Assembly (NCBI GenBank): GCA_016784545.1
Contig: JADHUM010000001.1
Location: forward strand, 62,001 to 126,000
From: Candidatus Neomarinimicrobiota bacterium
GTDB lineage: Bacteria; Fidelibacterota; UBA8477; JABMPR01
DNA length: 64,000 bases
Direction: 5' to 3'
This document shows, piece after piece, positions 53,611-63,522 of this stretch (the first letter of the stretch is position 1; every line of letters starts with the position of its first letter). The translations under genes and the position numbers were made by a program. Under the pieces are notes generated by a model, which was not told the DNA's origin, ran no database searches, and worked only from the letters and a program-made list of their open reading frames with translations.

Positions 53611-55350
53611 CTATATCTCCATATCTGCAAACTGTTCTTCGGCCAGGGGACGTTGCACCATCTCATTTAGTGCTGAGCCAGTGGCAACCATGGGGTAGAC
53701 CATTTCCATGGGTTCAACCACAAATTCGATGAGGGTTGGACCATCGTGTGCCTGTGCTTCCAGAACCGCAGAAATAACATCTTTGCGCTCTGTGACCCGG
53801 TAACCCTTCAAGCCGTATGCTTCTGTAAGCTTGAGGTAATCTGGTCCAGAGATGGGTGTTTCGCTGTAGCGATTATCATAGAACATCTCCTGCCATTGAC
53901 GAACCATTCCGAGATACCCATTATTAATCAAGGCAATATTGATATTGGCATTTTCCTGAACTGCAGTTGCCAGTTCCTGGATGGTCATCTGGATACCGCC
54001 ATCTCCCACCACAGCCCAAATATTCTTTTTTCGTCCAGCGAAACTGGCGCCGATAGCAGCGGGAAGACCATATCCCATGGTTCCCAGGCCCCCTGATGTA
54101 AGCAGTGAATTCGCATGATCCTGATAATAATACTGAGCTACCGTCATTTGGTGTTGCCCCACATCGGTTACCATAAGTGCTTCGCCTTTGGTTGCTTCCC
54201 ACAGATCGCGAACCACAAAGGCACCATAGAGTTTATCGGATTTTCTGTTGAGGATATCCTTGGTTTTAGACTGCTTCATCCAACCCTTGATTTGATGGGT
54301 CCAGGCATCATGTGTTGCCTCTTTAATCTTGGGCAGTGCTGCAGTCAAAACCGCTTTCAAATCGCCCCTGATACCAACGTCTACGATGATATTTTTATTG
54401 AGCTCTGTGGGGTCTATATCGATATGAATTTTTTTAGAATTCGGTGAGTAGGTCTCAAGTTTTCCAGTGACCCGATCATCAAAACGCATCCCGCAGGCGA
54501 TAAGTAAATCTGCTTCCTGAATGGCATGATTTACCCAATATCCTCCATGCATTCCCATAAACCCGATACACTTGGGATGGCTGGCAGGAATACCACCTAT
54601 CCCCAGCAGGGTTACTGCCACAGGGATATCAGCCTTTTCCGCCAGGGTTGTGAGTTCATAGGTGGCTCCAGATAAAAGCACACCATGGCCTGCCAGAATC
54701 ACGGGATTCTTGGCAGCATTTATTAATTTAGCGACTTCCTCCAATTCATTTTCAGAGGCTCGAATCACAGGATTATATCCTGGTAAAACATCATGGGTTT
54801 CCGGATAGAGAAATTCAGTGGTTTCATTTTGAACATCTTTTGGAATATCAATGAGAACTGGACCTGGTCGACCTGTACGAGCGATGTAAAACGCATCCTT
54901 GATGGTGGCTGCAAGCTTATTGATATCATTGACCTGATAGCTGTGCTTGGTCAAAGGGATCATGGCTCCCAGGATGTCCGTTTCCTGAAACGCATCACTT
55001 CCCAGTGATTCTCTTCCCACCTGACCGGTGATGCACACCAGGGGAATGGAATCCATCATAGCAGTGGCCACCCCGGTGATCAGATTGGTGGCCCCAGGAC
55101 CTGACGTGGCCATGCAGACGCCAACTTTTCCACTGGCTCTGGCAAAACCATCAGCCGCATGAGCAGCATTTTGCTCATGTCGCGTAAGCACATGATGAAT
55201 CCGATCCTTGTATTTTACCAATGCATCATAGATGGGAAGATTGGCGCCACCGGGATAACCAAAAACGACTTCCACGTCCTCCCGGATTAAGCATTCCCAG
55301 ACAATCTCTGCGCCGGTTATCATTTTATTAGGTGTAGCTGTCTTACTCAT
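53611..55350 (-). CDS. ilvB: Acetolactate synthase large subunit
   Basis: 579-residue thiamine diphosphate/FAD enzyme. The N-terminal Glu is in '[19 protein letters not shown]'; the thiamine site is '[41 protein letters not shown]' (GDG...NN). '[26 protein letters not shown]' is the family motif. It makes acetolactate from pyruvate (Val, Leu) and acetohydroxybutyrate (Ile). Start overlaps the ilvD stop by 4 bp (ATGA). Confidence 0.95.
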   Translation of the reverse strand: MSKTATPNKMITGAEIVWECLIREDVEVVFGYPGGANLPIYDALVKYKDRIHHVLTRHEQNAAHAADGFARASGKVGVCMATSGPGATNLITGVATAMMDSIPLVCITGQVGRESLGSDAFQETDILGAMIPLTKHSYQVNDINKLAATIKDAFYIARTGRPGPVLIDIPKDVQNETTEFLYPETHDVLPGYNPVIRASENELEEVAKLINAAKNPVILAGHGVLLSGATYELTTLAEKADIPVAVTLLGIGGIPASHPKCIGFMGMHGGYWVNHAIQEADLLIACGMRFDDRVTGKLETYSPNSKKIHIDIDPTELNKNIIVDVGIRGDLKAVLTAALPKIKEATHDAWTHQIKGWMKQSKTKDILNRKSDKLYGAFVVRDLWEATKGEALMVTDVGQHQMTVAQYYYQDHANSLLTSGGLGTMGYGLPAAIGASFAGRKKNIWAVVGDGGIQMTIQELATAVQENANINIALINNGYLGMVRQWQEMFYDNRYSETPISGPDYLKLTEAYGLKGYRVTERKDVISAVLEAQAHDGPTLIEFVVEPMEMVYPMVATGSALNEMVQRPLAEEQFADMEI

Positions 55351-57020
55351 TTGAGCACTGCTCCTGTATTTGCCGAGGTTACCATGCGACTGTATCGCGA
55401 GAGGTATCCTGATTTTATTTTTGGTTCAAATGGCGGAAGGGCAGCCATTCTCTGTGCGATTTCAGCATCTGTCAATGCGACGGAAAGCTGTCTGTTGGGT
55501 ATATCAATGGTAATCACATCACCAGCTCTGAGGCTGGCAATGGGTCCACCGGAGGCTGCTTCTGGAGATACATGTCCCACACAGGCTCCTCGTGTACCAC
55601 CAGAAAATCTTCCATCTGTGATCAGGGCAACTTCTGCTCCCAGACCCATGCCCATGATGGCACTGGTTGGCGCCAGCATCTCGGGCATACCCGGTCCACC
55701 TTTGGGTCCTTCATAACGGATGACCACAACATCCCCGGATTTAACATCACCCGTTTTTATACCCAATACGGCTTCATCCTGTGATTCATATATGCGAGCA
55801 GGACCAGTATGGACCACCATTTGGGGATCTACGGCACCTGTTTTAATGACAGAGCCATCAGGCGCTAAATTTCCATAAAGGATGGCCAGCCCACCCTCCT
55901 GGGAATAGGGGTTTTCGATGGATCGAATAACATCTTTATTCAAGCGGACTGCTGACTCGATGGTCTGGCCCAGCGTTTTTCCAGTAATGGTGGGTCGCTC
56001 CAGATCAAGCAAACCATCTACACGGGACAGTTCTTTTAAAATGGCCGAGATCCCACCGGCGAGATGGACATCTTCCATGTGTACCCTATCAGTAGCGGGG
56101 CTCACCTTGCATAAGTAGGGAGTTCTCCTGCTCAGGGCATTCAATTCATTAAGATCGAAATCGATTTCAGCTTCTGTTGCTGCCGCCAGGGTGTGTAAAA
56201 CCGTATTGGTACTACCGCCCATTGCCATATCGAGTGCAAATGCGTTGAGGATAGTTTCCCGGGTAACGATATCCCGGGGTTTCACATCCTTCTTAACCAA
56301 TTCCATGATGGCAGTGGCACAATCCTGAACCAGTTTAAGTCTGCCATTATCCGTGGCCAACATGCTGCCATTTCCAGGCATGGCCATACCCAGGGCTTCC
56401 AGGAGACAGTTCATGGAGTTGGCAGTGAACATACCTGAGCAAGAGCCACACGTAGGACAGCCCTGTTCTTCCAATTCCTTTAACTGTTCATCGTTAATGG
56501 TCCCAGCCTGATGCTTGCCCACGCCCTCAAATACAGAAATGAGGTCAACTTTGTCTCCGTTGGCAATTTTACCGGCCTCCATGGGTCCTCCCGCAACAAA
56601 GACAGCAGGAATGTTCATACGCAATACAGCCATGAGCATGCCGGGGACAATTTTGTCGCAACTTGAGATACAGATGAGACCATCCAGACGATGAGCTTCC
56701 GCAACAGTTTCAACACTGTCGGCGATGAGCTCCCGGCTGGGCAGAGAATAGCGCATTCCCAGATGTCCCATGGCAATACCATCATCCACACCGATAGTAT
56801 TGAATTCGAAAGGTATGCCACCAGCTTCACGCACCGCTTTTTTGGCAACAGCGCCGAAGGCTTGTAGATGGACATGACCAGGTATGAGGTCTATATATGA
56901 ATTGGCAACACCGATAAATGGTTTTTCAAAATCAGAATCTTTTTGAATCACGCCAGTAGCGCGCAAAAGACTGCGGTGGGGTGCCTTATCGAATCCTTTT
57001 TTTATGAGATCTGATCTCAT
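55347..57020 (-). CDS. ilvD: Dihydroxy-acid dehydratase
   Basis: 557 residues, iron-sulfur enzyme. Cluster cysteines are in '[17 protein letters not shown]' and '[20 protein letters not shown]'. '[42 protein letters not shown]' and '[32 protein letters not shown]' are conserved. First structural gene of the operon. A strong hairpin lies over its ribosome-binding site (57029-57063) and an Ile/Leu/Val-rich leader precedes it. This arrangement, ilvD first followed by ilvB, N, C then leu genes, is common in Bacteroidota and relatives. Confidence 0.95.
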   Translation of the reverse strand: MRSDLIKKGFDKAPHRSLLRATGVIQKDSDFEKPFIGVANSYIDLIPGHVHLQAFGAVAKKAVREAGGIPFEFNTIGVDDGIAMGHLGMRYSLPSRELIADSVETVAEAHRLDGLICISSCDKIVPGMLMAVLRMNIPAVFVAGGPMEAGKIANGDKVDLISVFEGVGKHQAGTINDEQLKELEEQGCPTCGSCSGMFTANSMNCLLEALGMAMPGNGSMLATDNGRLKLVQDCATAIMELVKKDVKPRDIVTRETILNAFALDMAMGGSTNTVLHTLAAATEAEIDFDLNELNALSRRTPYLCKVSPATDRVHMEDVHLAGGISAILKELSRVDGLLDLERPTITGKTLGQTIESAVRLNKDVIRSIENPYSQEGGLAILYGNLAPDGSVIKTGAVDPQMVVHTGPARIYESQDEAVLGIKTGDVKSGDVVVIRYEGPKGGPGMPEMLAPTSAIMGMGLGAEVALITDGRFSGGTRGACVGHVSPEAASGGPIASLRAGDVITIDIPNRQLSVALTDAEIAQRMAALPPFEPKIKSGYLSRYSRMVTSANTGAVLK

Positions 57021-57028
57021 ACTTTTCT

Positions 57029-57063
57029 CTTCCCTTCAGTTTGCGCAAAGCTGAAGCCGGAAA
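57029..57063 (-). promoter_or_regulatory. Hairpin masking the ilvD ribosome-binding site
   Basis: In the mRNA TTTCC-(GG)-CTTCAG-(C)-TTT-GCGC-AAA-CTGAAG-GGAAG folds into about 14 bp with a two-base bulge. The 3' arm contains the GGGAAG Shine-Dalgarno-like box of ilvD, whose ATG follows after AGAAAAGT. There is no T-run, so this looks translational, not terminator-based. Confidence 0.7.
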
Positions 57064-57151
57064 GAACTTTTCGATCAGGGGTACAAGCGAATTTAGTCGG
57101 GGGTTAGCCGCCTCTCTGCTCAATCCTGATGTGTTTGTAAGTTCTATCAGG
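57064..57151 (-). promoter_or_regulatory. Alternative pairing segments after the ilv leader peptide
   Basis: In the mRNA CCTGAT (57151-57146) can pair with ATCAGG (57130-57125), or ATCAGG can pair with the later CCTGAT (57079-57074), which can also be enclosed by GAACTT (57144-57139) pairing with AAGTTC (57069-57064). The first segment covers the leader stop codon, so ribosome position decides which fold forms. How this is coupled to the SD hairpin just downstream is not clear. Confidence 0.5.
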
Positions 57152-57317
57152 CGATCAGAGTGGCGTTGATAATAATAAGTACCAGGCCCAGAAGACTGAG
57201 GACATTAATACTTAAAATCTCTGTAGCTAGAATTGACTCATGCTCTGAGCTTACTGCCAGAGCCTGCCCGGTGAGGGGGCGATTTGAATGGGTCATATTT
57301 CTAGTCATGCTTCTCAT
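57147..57317 (-). CDS. Branched-chain amino acid leader peptide (candidate ilv leader)
   Basis: A 56-codon frame starting at ATG 57317 (AGG 9 nt before), with further in-frame ATGs at codons 4 and 8. The second half is highly enriched in regulated residues: between codons 29 and 56, about 17 of 28 are Ile, Leu or Val (for example 'SLLGLVLIIINATLIA'). It ends 127 bp before the ilvD ATG, ahead of alternative RNA hairpins. The enteric IlvL peptide is similarly biased. It could instead be a small membrane protein, since the C-terminal stretch is hydrophobic; the position upstream of ilv genes favours attenuation. Confidence 0.65.
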   Translation of the reverse strand: MRSMTRNMTHSNRPLTGQALAVSSEHESILATEILSINVLSLLGLVLIIINATLIA

Positions 57318-57334
57318 GGTTTTTAACCTGGTAT

Positions 57335-57364
57335 ATTCTATCTCGAATTAACGGCCTTATGCAA
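57335..57364 (-). promoter_or_regulatory. Putative promoter of the ilv-leu-thr operon
   Basis: On the minus strand TTGCAT (57364-57359) and TAGAAT (57340-57335) with an 18-nt spacer, 18 bp before the leader ATG. The same -10 hexamer appears in the his promoter candidate. Confidence 0.45.
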
Positions 57365-57674
57365 TACCTTTTTAAAAAGATTGTGTTTCTTCATATTTTT
57401 ATCTTTTACCAAGGTCACGGGGCAGATTTCTGGCAAATATTTTGCCTATATTCTGATTTTGAAAAGAGCCCTACTCCCAAGCAAACCAAAAACTTAACTG
57501 TATCGATTCGAGATATTATTTGTCTTGAATTCCAAAGATCCAGGAGTGTTCACCAGGTTAATATTTTTTGTAGTAACAACATTCTGAGTGACTAACAAGA
57601 CTCGGGTCCCTGCATTTTCTGTTTTTCTTGTTAGAGGCGAATATTTGTCATTTTCATGCGAAGCGCTCATCTCT
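57365..57674. other. Gene-free gap between gltB and the ilv leader promoter
   Basis: This 310-bp AT-rich stretch has no convincing frame. It includes CTAACAAG (57592-57599) and CTTGTTAG (57627-57634), an 8-bp inverted repeat with a 27-nt loop downstream of gltB, but no T-run that would make it a terminator. Otherwise I see nothing in it. Confidence 0.6.
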
Positions 57675-60600
57675 TTACTCATTGAGCACAAGACTCAAAC
57701 GCTGACTCACCTGTTGATCATAGAGAGCCTTGCTATCCAAAAATTGCATAACCAGTGGTGTAATTTTGGAAAACTTTTGCTTCTCAGCTTCCCAATTTTC
57801 AAGAATATCAGATGTCTTGAGTGATCCTGTATGAAATCGGTGACGTTCCAGCAATCTGGTGATGGTAAATTCATCAGATTCACTGATGGATTCTTCCAGA
57901 ACAAAATCCGTATTCAAATGCTCCCTGTCGGCATCACTCAGATTAAATAGATATGCCGTTCCACCTGTCATGCCGCTCCCAAAATTGAATCCAATTTCAC
58001 CAAGAACGATGACCACTCCCCGGGTCATGTACTCACAGGCATGATTCCCCACGCCTTCCACAACTGCTGAAGCACCACTATTACGAACTGCAAATCGTTC
58101 ATTGGCTCGGCCGGCTACAAACAGGGTTCCGCCGGTAGCCCCATATAGAGCCACATTGCCAATCATGGTATGTTCTTTCCCATGCTCCCGAATATCCCGG
58201 GGCATACGAATGGTAATCAATCCACCACTCATCCCCTTACCTACGTAATCATTGGCCAGACCCTTGAGACGTAATTCAATCCCGTGGGTAAGGAAGGCCC
58301 CCAGACTTTGACCAGCCACTCCACGCAAGCGATACTGCAGGGTTCCGTTGAACTGGCCCTCTCCGAAAAGAAAGGCAATTTCACCTGCCAGACGGGTACC
58401 CACGGCTCTGTCTTTATTGCTGACGGTATCTCTAATGACAGCCTGACCATGGGTCAACAATTCTTTATGAATACTCTCCAGGATTTTCTCATCAAAGCTG
58501 GGGAATTTTCTAATAATGCTCTGATCTTGGTCCCGTTTCAACCAGTCACGTGAGAGGACTGGCTCAAGAAGATTTGAGAAATCTACATCAGGGAAATCAT
58601 CTTCAGTTTCCAGCTCCTTCTTTTGTTCCAATAAATCATTGCGTCCTATGAGAGCTTCCAGACTGGGCAATCCTATTTTTGATAACTGATCACGAACATC
58701 TTCTGCCAGAAGTTTGAAAAAGGAAGCGAGTTGTTCCGGAGTGCCTTTAAATTTTTTGCGTAAAGTCGGATCCTGGGTGGCAATCCCTACGGGGCAGGTG
58801 TTTTCATGACAACGACGCACCATAACACAGCCTATGGCCATGAGGGCTACTGACCCAAAATCATATTCCTCCGCCCCCAGCGCTGCTGCCACAAGAATAT
58901 CTTTTGCTTCCTGCAATCCTCCATCTACCCGGAGGACCACTCTGCTTCTTAACTTGTTGGCAATGAGGGACTGGTGGGTCTCAGCCAGTCCCGTTTCCCA
59001 GGCCATACCCGTATGCTTCATTGAACCAAGTGGACTGGCTCCTGTCCCTCCATCTCCACCGGAAACAACCACGATATCTGCGCCGGCCTTGACCACACCA
59101 CAGGCGACAATTCCGATACCCGGTTGGGATGCCAGCTTGACGGATATGCGGGCACGGGGGTTACTTTCTTTTAAATCATAGATCAGTTGAGCCAGATCCT
59201 CAATTGAATAGATATCATGGTGAGGTGGTGGTGAAATAAGGGGGATTCCAGGTGTTGATGATCTGGCTGTGGCAATTTCCACACTCACTTTTTGACCTGG
59301 TAGCTGTCCACCCTCTCCAGGTTTGGCACCTTGGGCAATTTTAATTTGAAGTTCCTGGGCGGCTGCCAGATAATCAGCTTTTACACCAAAACGTCCACTG
59401 GCGATCTGCTTGGTATGTGAATTCATATGGTCGTTATGCTTATAGAGTAAATATCGATCTGGTGTTTCGCCACCTTCACCAGTATTGCTGCGACCACCCA
59501 CCATGGCAATTCCCTGTGTCAATACGCGATGGGACTCATCACTTAGTGCCCCAAAACTCATGGCTGCGACCCCAAAACGTTTGGTAATCTGGTCGCCAGA
59601 CTCAACCACTAAACCTGCTGAAGCGACGCTGCTTTTTAAATCCATGAGATCCCTTAAATAGACAGGACCTCTGGGTTTTCTGGTTTTTTCAGGTTTATGG
59701 GTCGCTCTATTCCTGATCTGTTTGGCAATGGCTGGACTATAACCATGGGCTTCCCCATCCCGCTTCACGCGGAAAAGACCAATATCCTCCATCTCTGGAT
59801 GATCTGTTTGGAATGCTGAGCCATGTCGCTTCCTCACTCGGCCTTGAATGGCTGCGATGCCATCACCACCAATATTTGGTCTCAAGGAAGGCATCCAGCT
59901 CTTTAGAAAATCTGCATGTAATCCAATGGTGTGAAGCAGCATGCTCCCCTGGTATGAGCTAAAAGTTGAAATACCCATTTTGGCCATACTCTTTAACAAT
60001 CCCTTCTCAAGCGCGAAGCGATAATTGGACATTCCCTTCAACCAGTCGCCCTCATCCAGGTTCTCGCGGATGAGTTCATAGGCCATATAGGGGTATACAG
60101 CGCTGGCACCCAATGTGGTTAGCACTGAAACATGGTGATCTTCAAAAACATCCCCGGCTAGACAAATAAGAGAGACATCGCTACGGATTTTATGTCTCAC
60201 CAGGTCATGATGCACTGCAGACACCACCAGGGCCATGGGTATGGGGACCTGGGACTCATCTACATGCTCATCACTGAGAAATAGTATCCGCTTCCCTGAT
60301 TCCACCGCTTGAACACACTCATCCTGAATTTCCTTAAGGCGTCCTTCAAAACTCTGTTCAACAGGCGCTAATACAGAAATGATCTTATGCTTGAAAAGTC
60401 TGTATTTTCTCATCATCCATCGGACTTCCCGTGGAGAGAGTACCGGACTTGCTATCCGAATAGCTCCATGAAAGGCGGGTTCAGAAGCGAGTAAATTTTC
60501 CTCACTACCGATATAGTGGTACAAGCTCATCATGAGTCGTTCACGAATAGGATCTATGGGTGGATTGGTGACCTGGGCAAAGGATTGTACGAAGTAATCA

Positions 60601-62120
60601 TAAAAGCTGCGACTCTTCTGGGAGAGAAAAGCTGGAGGTGTGTCATCACCCATGGCCCCTACTGGTTCCAGTGGCACGCCACTCAAAGGCCCAGTAAATC
60701 GATCAACTGATTCCTGATGCCATCCCAGGGCTAGCCGATTACGTTTGTCAAAACCACCTTCGGGTATGGCGAAATCCCCAAACTCTGTATCATTATCTTC
60801 TCGCTTAAGGCGTAGAAAATTTTTCTTCATCAACTGGCCATATTTTGCCTGATGAGAGATACGGTCCTTGGTCTGAACATTATTCTCAACGCCTCCAGTT
60901 AGGGAAACTGAATATATTTCACCTGAAGACATATGATGGTGAACAATGAGGTCATCATCATCAACATCCACCACACCCGCTTCAGATGCCATAATGACCA
61001 AGCCACTTTTTGTCCTGGTATAGCGTAAGGGCCGCAGACCATTTCGGTCCAGCTTGGCTCCCACCGTTTCTCCATCGGTAAAAATGAGCGCAGCAGGTCC
61101 ATCCCAGGGCTCCATGAAGTTTTCATGGTACATATAGAAGTCAATCAGTGCTCGATCCATTTGAGGAAAGCCGCTGTAGGGGTCCGGTACCATCATCATC
61201 ATGGCATGATTGGGATCTCGCCCAGTCTGAACCAGCAAGCTGAAGACCTCATCAAAGCTGGCAGAATCACTCAATCCAGGTGTAATAATCGGACGAAGTT
61301 TCTGAAAATCTTGTTTCCAGAATTTTGATTGAAGTTGTCGTTGACGGGCATTCATCCAAAGCCGATTACCCCTGATGGTATTGATCTCACCATTATGGGC
61401 TATTCCGTGGAAGGGTTGGGCCATTTCCCAGGATGGATTGGTATTGGTTGAAAAACGTTCGTGAAATATTGCCATGCGGGTCTTGAATTCGGGCTCTCGC
61501 AGGTCAGGGTAGAATTGTCCAATCTGATAGGATGAAAGCAGACCCTTGTAAACCATGGTTCGCGTTGAAAAACTGCAAAAGTACAGGCTTAGTCCCGACT
61601 CTTGAATACGGTTCTCCAAACTTTTGCGCATGAGATAGGTCTGCTGTTCTGCTGAATATTTCCCTTCAGCTGGGATGGCAAACAATGCATGTTGGATATC
61701 AGGTTGATTGGCCTGGGCTATACTCCCGAGATGTTCTGGTTTCACCGGCACCTGCAATGAACCAAGATACCTGGAGCCCAGAACTTTGGCCTGTTTGGAC
61801 AAGGTGCTATCCAGAAAGGAACTGGAAATATTCCTAGAGAAGATGACGGCTAAGGCCAGGGTCTCACTTTTTCTGGCTTTTTTCAGATCGGAAGCTTGCA
61901 TGCGAGCTTTAAAAAACGACCATGGAATATCAACCAGAATACCTGCCCCATCTCCAGTATCCTGATCAAAGCCCTTACCACCCCGATGTTCGAGACGGTT
62001 TAGCGCTTTGAGGGCCAATTCCACCACCCGGCGGCTTGGCTGTCCAGATTCTTCAGCAATAAAGCCTACTCCGCAGGCATCATGATGTTGTTCAGGTCTA
62101 TAAAGGGGAAAGGGATTCAT
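57675..62120 (-). CDS. gltB: Glutamate synthase large subunit
   Basis: 1481-residue GOGAT alpha subunit: glutamine plus 2-oxoglutarate to two glutamates. The start is ATG 62120 with AGGAG 8 nt upstream; an upstream in-frame GTG 21 codons earlier has no such site. The amidotransferase Cys16 ('EQHHDACGVGFIAEE') becomes the N-terminal nucleophile after propeptide removal. Next are the FMN-binding synthase region ('ARISVKLASQPGIGIVACGVVKAGADIVVVSGGDGGTGASPLGS') and the [3Fe-4S] Cys set 'CVMVRRCHENTCPVGIATQDP'. The C-terminal beta-helix (GXGXG) ends 'NFGSGMTGGTAYLF'. No gltD is adjacent, so the electron-donating partner is elsewhere or it uses ferredoxin. It feeds glnA-made glutamine back to glutamate. 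Confidence 0.95.
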   Translation of the reverse strand: MNPFPLYRPEQHHDACGVGFIAEESGQPSRRVVELALKALNRLEHRGGKGFDQDTGDGAGILVDIPWSFFKARMQASDLKKARKSETLALAVIFSRNISSSFLDSTLSKQAKVLGSRYLGSLQVPVKPEHLGSIAQANQPDIQHALFAIPAEGKYSAEQQTYLMRKSLENRIQESGLSLYFCSFSTRTMVYKGLLSSYQIGQFYPDLREPEFKTRMAIFHERFSTNTNPSWEMAQPFHGIAHNGEINTIRGNRLWMNARQRQLQSKFWKQDFQKLRPIITPGLSDSASFDEVFSLLVQTGRDPNHAMMMMVPDPYSGFPQMDRALIDFYMYHENFMEPWDGPAALIFTDGETVGAKLDRNGLRPLRYTRTKSGLVIMASEAGVVDVDDDDLIVHHHMSSGEIYSVSLTGGVENNVQTKDRISHQAKYGQLMKKNFLRLKREDNDTEFGDFAIPEGGFDKRNRLALGWHQESVDRFTGPLSGVPLEPVGAMGDDTPPAFLSQKSRSFYDYFVQSFAQVTNPPIDPIRERLMMSLYHYIGSEENLLASEPAFHGAIRIASPVLSPREVRWMMRKYRLFKHKIISVLAPVEQSFEGRLKEIQDECVQAVESGKRILFLSDEHVDESQVPIPMALVVSAVHHDLVRHKIRSDVSLICLAGDVFEDHHVSVLTTLGASAVYPYMAYELIRENLDEGDWLKGMSNYRFALEKGLLKSMAKMGISTFSSYQGSMLLHTIGLHADFLKSWMPSLRPNIGGDGIAAIQGRVRKRHGSAFQTDHPEMEDIGLFRVKRDGEAHGYSPAIAKQIRNRATHKPEKTRKPRGPVYLRDLMDLKSSVASAGLVVESGDQITKRFGVAAMSFGALSDESHRVLTQGIAMVGGRSNTGEGGETPDRYLLYKHNDHMNSHTKQIASGRFGVKADYLAAAQELQIKIAQGAKPGEGGQLPGQKVSVEIATARSSTPGIPLISPPPHHDIYSIEDLAQLIYDLKESNPRARISVKLASQPGIGIVACGVVKAGADIVVVSGGDGGTGASPLGSMKHTGMAWETGLAETHQSLIANKLRSRVVLRVDGGLQEAKDILVAAALGAEEYDFGSVALMAIGCVMVRRCHENTCPVGIATQDPTLRKKFKGTPEQLASFFKLLAEDVRDQLSKIGLPSLEALIGRNDLLEQKKELETEDDFPDVDFSNLLEPVLSRDWLKRDQDQSIIRKFPSFDEKILESIHKELLTHGQAVIRDTVSNKDRAVGTRLAGEIAFLFGEGQFNGTLQYRLRGVAGQSLGAFLTHGIELRLKGLANDYVGKGMSGGLITIRMPRDIREHGKEHTMIGNVALYGATGGTLFVAGRANERFAVRNSGASAVVEGVGNHACEYMTRGVVIVLGEIGFNFGSGMTGGTAYLFNLSDADREHLNTDFVLEESISESDEFTITRLLERHRFHTGSLKTSDILENWEAEKQKFSKITPLVMQFLDSKALYDQQVSQRLSLVLNE

Positions 62121-62270
62121 CTTTTTGACTCCTGTTCCATTGCCAGAGTCAAATTTCTGTTTATGCTCTTTTGAAGTTTGCACGAATACATCCCATCCTG
62201 TGATCCACTTTTCTAATTACACCAAATATCACATAATCCGAAATATTTTTCATGATTTTCAATATATTCT

Positions 62271-63512
62271 TTAATTTCTTAACTGACCGCTGCCTGTTAC
62301 CACAAATTTTGTGGTGGTGAGTTCCCTTAATCCCATAGGGCCGAAAGAATGAAGCTTGGTGGTGCTGATGCCAATTTCAGCACCCAACCCCAGCTGTCCG
62401 CCATCATTGAAACGGGTTGATGCGTTGACAATAATTGCTGAGCTATCCAGGGCTCTGGTAAAGGTTTCAATATTCTTCTTGTCTTCGCTGACAATAACCT
62501 CGGTGTGATCACTTGTGTAGGTCTGGATATGATCGATGGCGGCTGGAAGATCTGTAACCACCCTGACTGCCAGAATGAGATCAAGAAACTCTGTATCAAA
62601 ATCCTTCGGGGTTACTGGAAGTACTTTTTCTGAGAAAGCCTGTGTTTTCGCGCACCCCCTGATCTCAACCTGCTGCTTGTCGGCTTCTGATAAAAATGCT
62701 GGTAAAAATTGATCTGCAACTTTTTCATGGATGAGTAAGGTTTCAAGCGCATTACAAACTCCAGGTCGCTGGGCTTTGGAGTTCATGGCAATGGAAACAG
62801 CGCTTTCCACTTTGGCGGTTTCATCGATAAACATATGGCAATTGCCTTTGTAGTGGGCAATCACCGGGACGGTAGCGATTTCATAAATGTGACGAATCAG
62901 CCCTTCCCCACCCCTGGGGATAATCACATCCAGAACATCATTCATTTTTGCCAGTTCATCCACACTTGATCTGTCGGTGGTAGGAGCCATGTTGATCACA
63001 TCCTCCAAGCCATGTTCAGCCAGGGCTGATTTTAGAATCTTCACCAGGATTTGATTGGAGTGAAAGGATTCAGAACCACCCCTTAGAAGTAAGCCGTTTC
63101 CGGCAAAAAAGCACAATGAGGCGGCCTCAACTGTGACATTGGGTCGGGATTCATAGATCACGCCAATGACACCCAGGGGTATCCGTCGCCTTTGGATTAG
63201 CAAACCGTTTGGACGTGTATATTCTTCAGTGATTACCCCAACTGGATCTTCCAGGCTGGCCACTTCCAACAGACTATCAGCCATGGCGCTTATCCGCTCA
63301 TCAGTTAGCGTGAGCCTATCGATCATGGCGCTGGATAGACCACGTTTCCTGGCGCCCTTCAAATCTTTCTGGTTTTCAGTTTTAATTGATTCGCTGGCCT
63401 TTAAAATATTTTCAGCCATCTTTTTTAGGATGTTCTGTTTAATCTCGGTGCTCACCGTGGGTAGAACTTTACTGGCTTGTTTTGTGCGCTGTCCAAGTTG
63501 TTTTAAATTCAT
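62271..63512 (-). CDS. proA: Glutamate-5-semialdehyde dehydrogenase (gamma-glutamyl phosphate reductase)
   Basis: 413 residues, aldehyde dehydrogenase fold. NADPH-dependent reduction of glutamyl phosphate. 'RRIPLGVIGVIYESRPNVTVEAASLCFFAGNGLLLRGGSES' and the catalytic Cys in 'QRPGVCNALETLLIHEKV' are visible, as is 'IIVNASTRFNDGGQLGLGAEIGISTTKLHSFGPMGLRELTT'. 10 bp after proB; about 150 bp before gltB. Confidence 0.95.
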   Translation of the reverse strand: MNLKQLGQRTKQASKVLPTVSTEIKQNILKKMAENILKASESIKTENQKDLKGARKRGLSSAMIDRLTLTDERISAMADSLLEVASLEDPVGVITEEYTRPNGLLIQRRRIPLGVIGVIYESRPNVTVEAASLCFFAGNGLLLRGGSESFHSNQILVKILKSALAEHGLEDVINMAPTTDRSSVDELAKMNDVLDVIIPRGGEGLIRHIYEIATVPVIAHYKGNCHMFIDETAKVESAVSIAMNSKAQRPGVCNALETLLIHEKVADQFLPAFLSEADKQQVEIRGCAKTQAFSEKVLPVTPKDFDTEFLDLILAVRVVTDLPAAIDHIQTYTSDHTEVIVSEDKKNIETFTRALDSSAIIVNASTRFNDGGQLGLGAEIGISTTKLHSFGPMGLRELTTTKFVVTGSGQLRN

Positions 63513-63522
63513 GTTTAAATTC

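Noticed and set aside
57020-57320. T-box riboswitch upstream of ilvD
   Set aside because: No T-box consensus or terminator; the leader frame and SD-masking hairpin fit better.
57592-57634. Terminator of gltB
   Set aside because: The 8-bp inverted repeat has a 27-nt loop and no T-run on the transcript strand.
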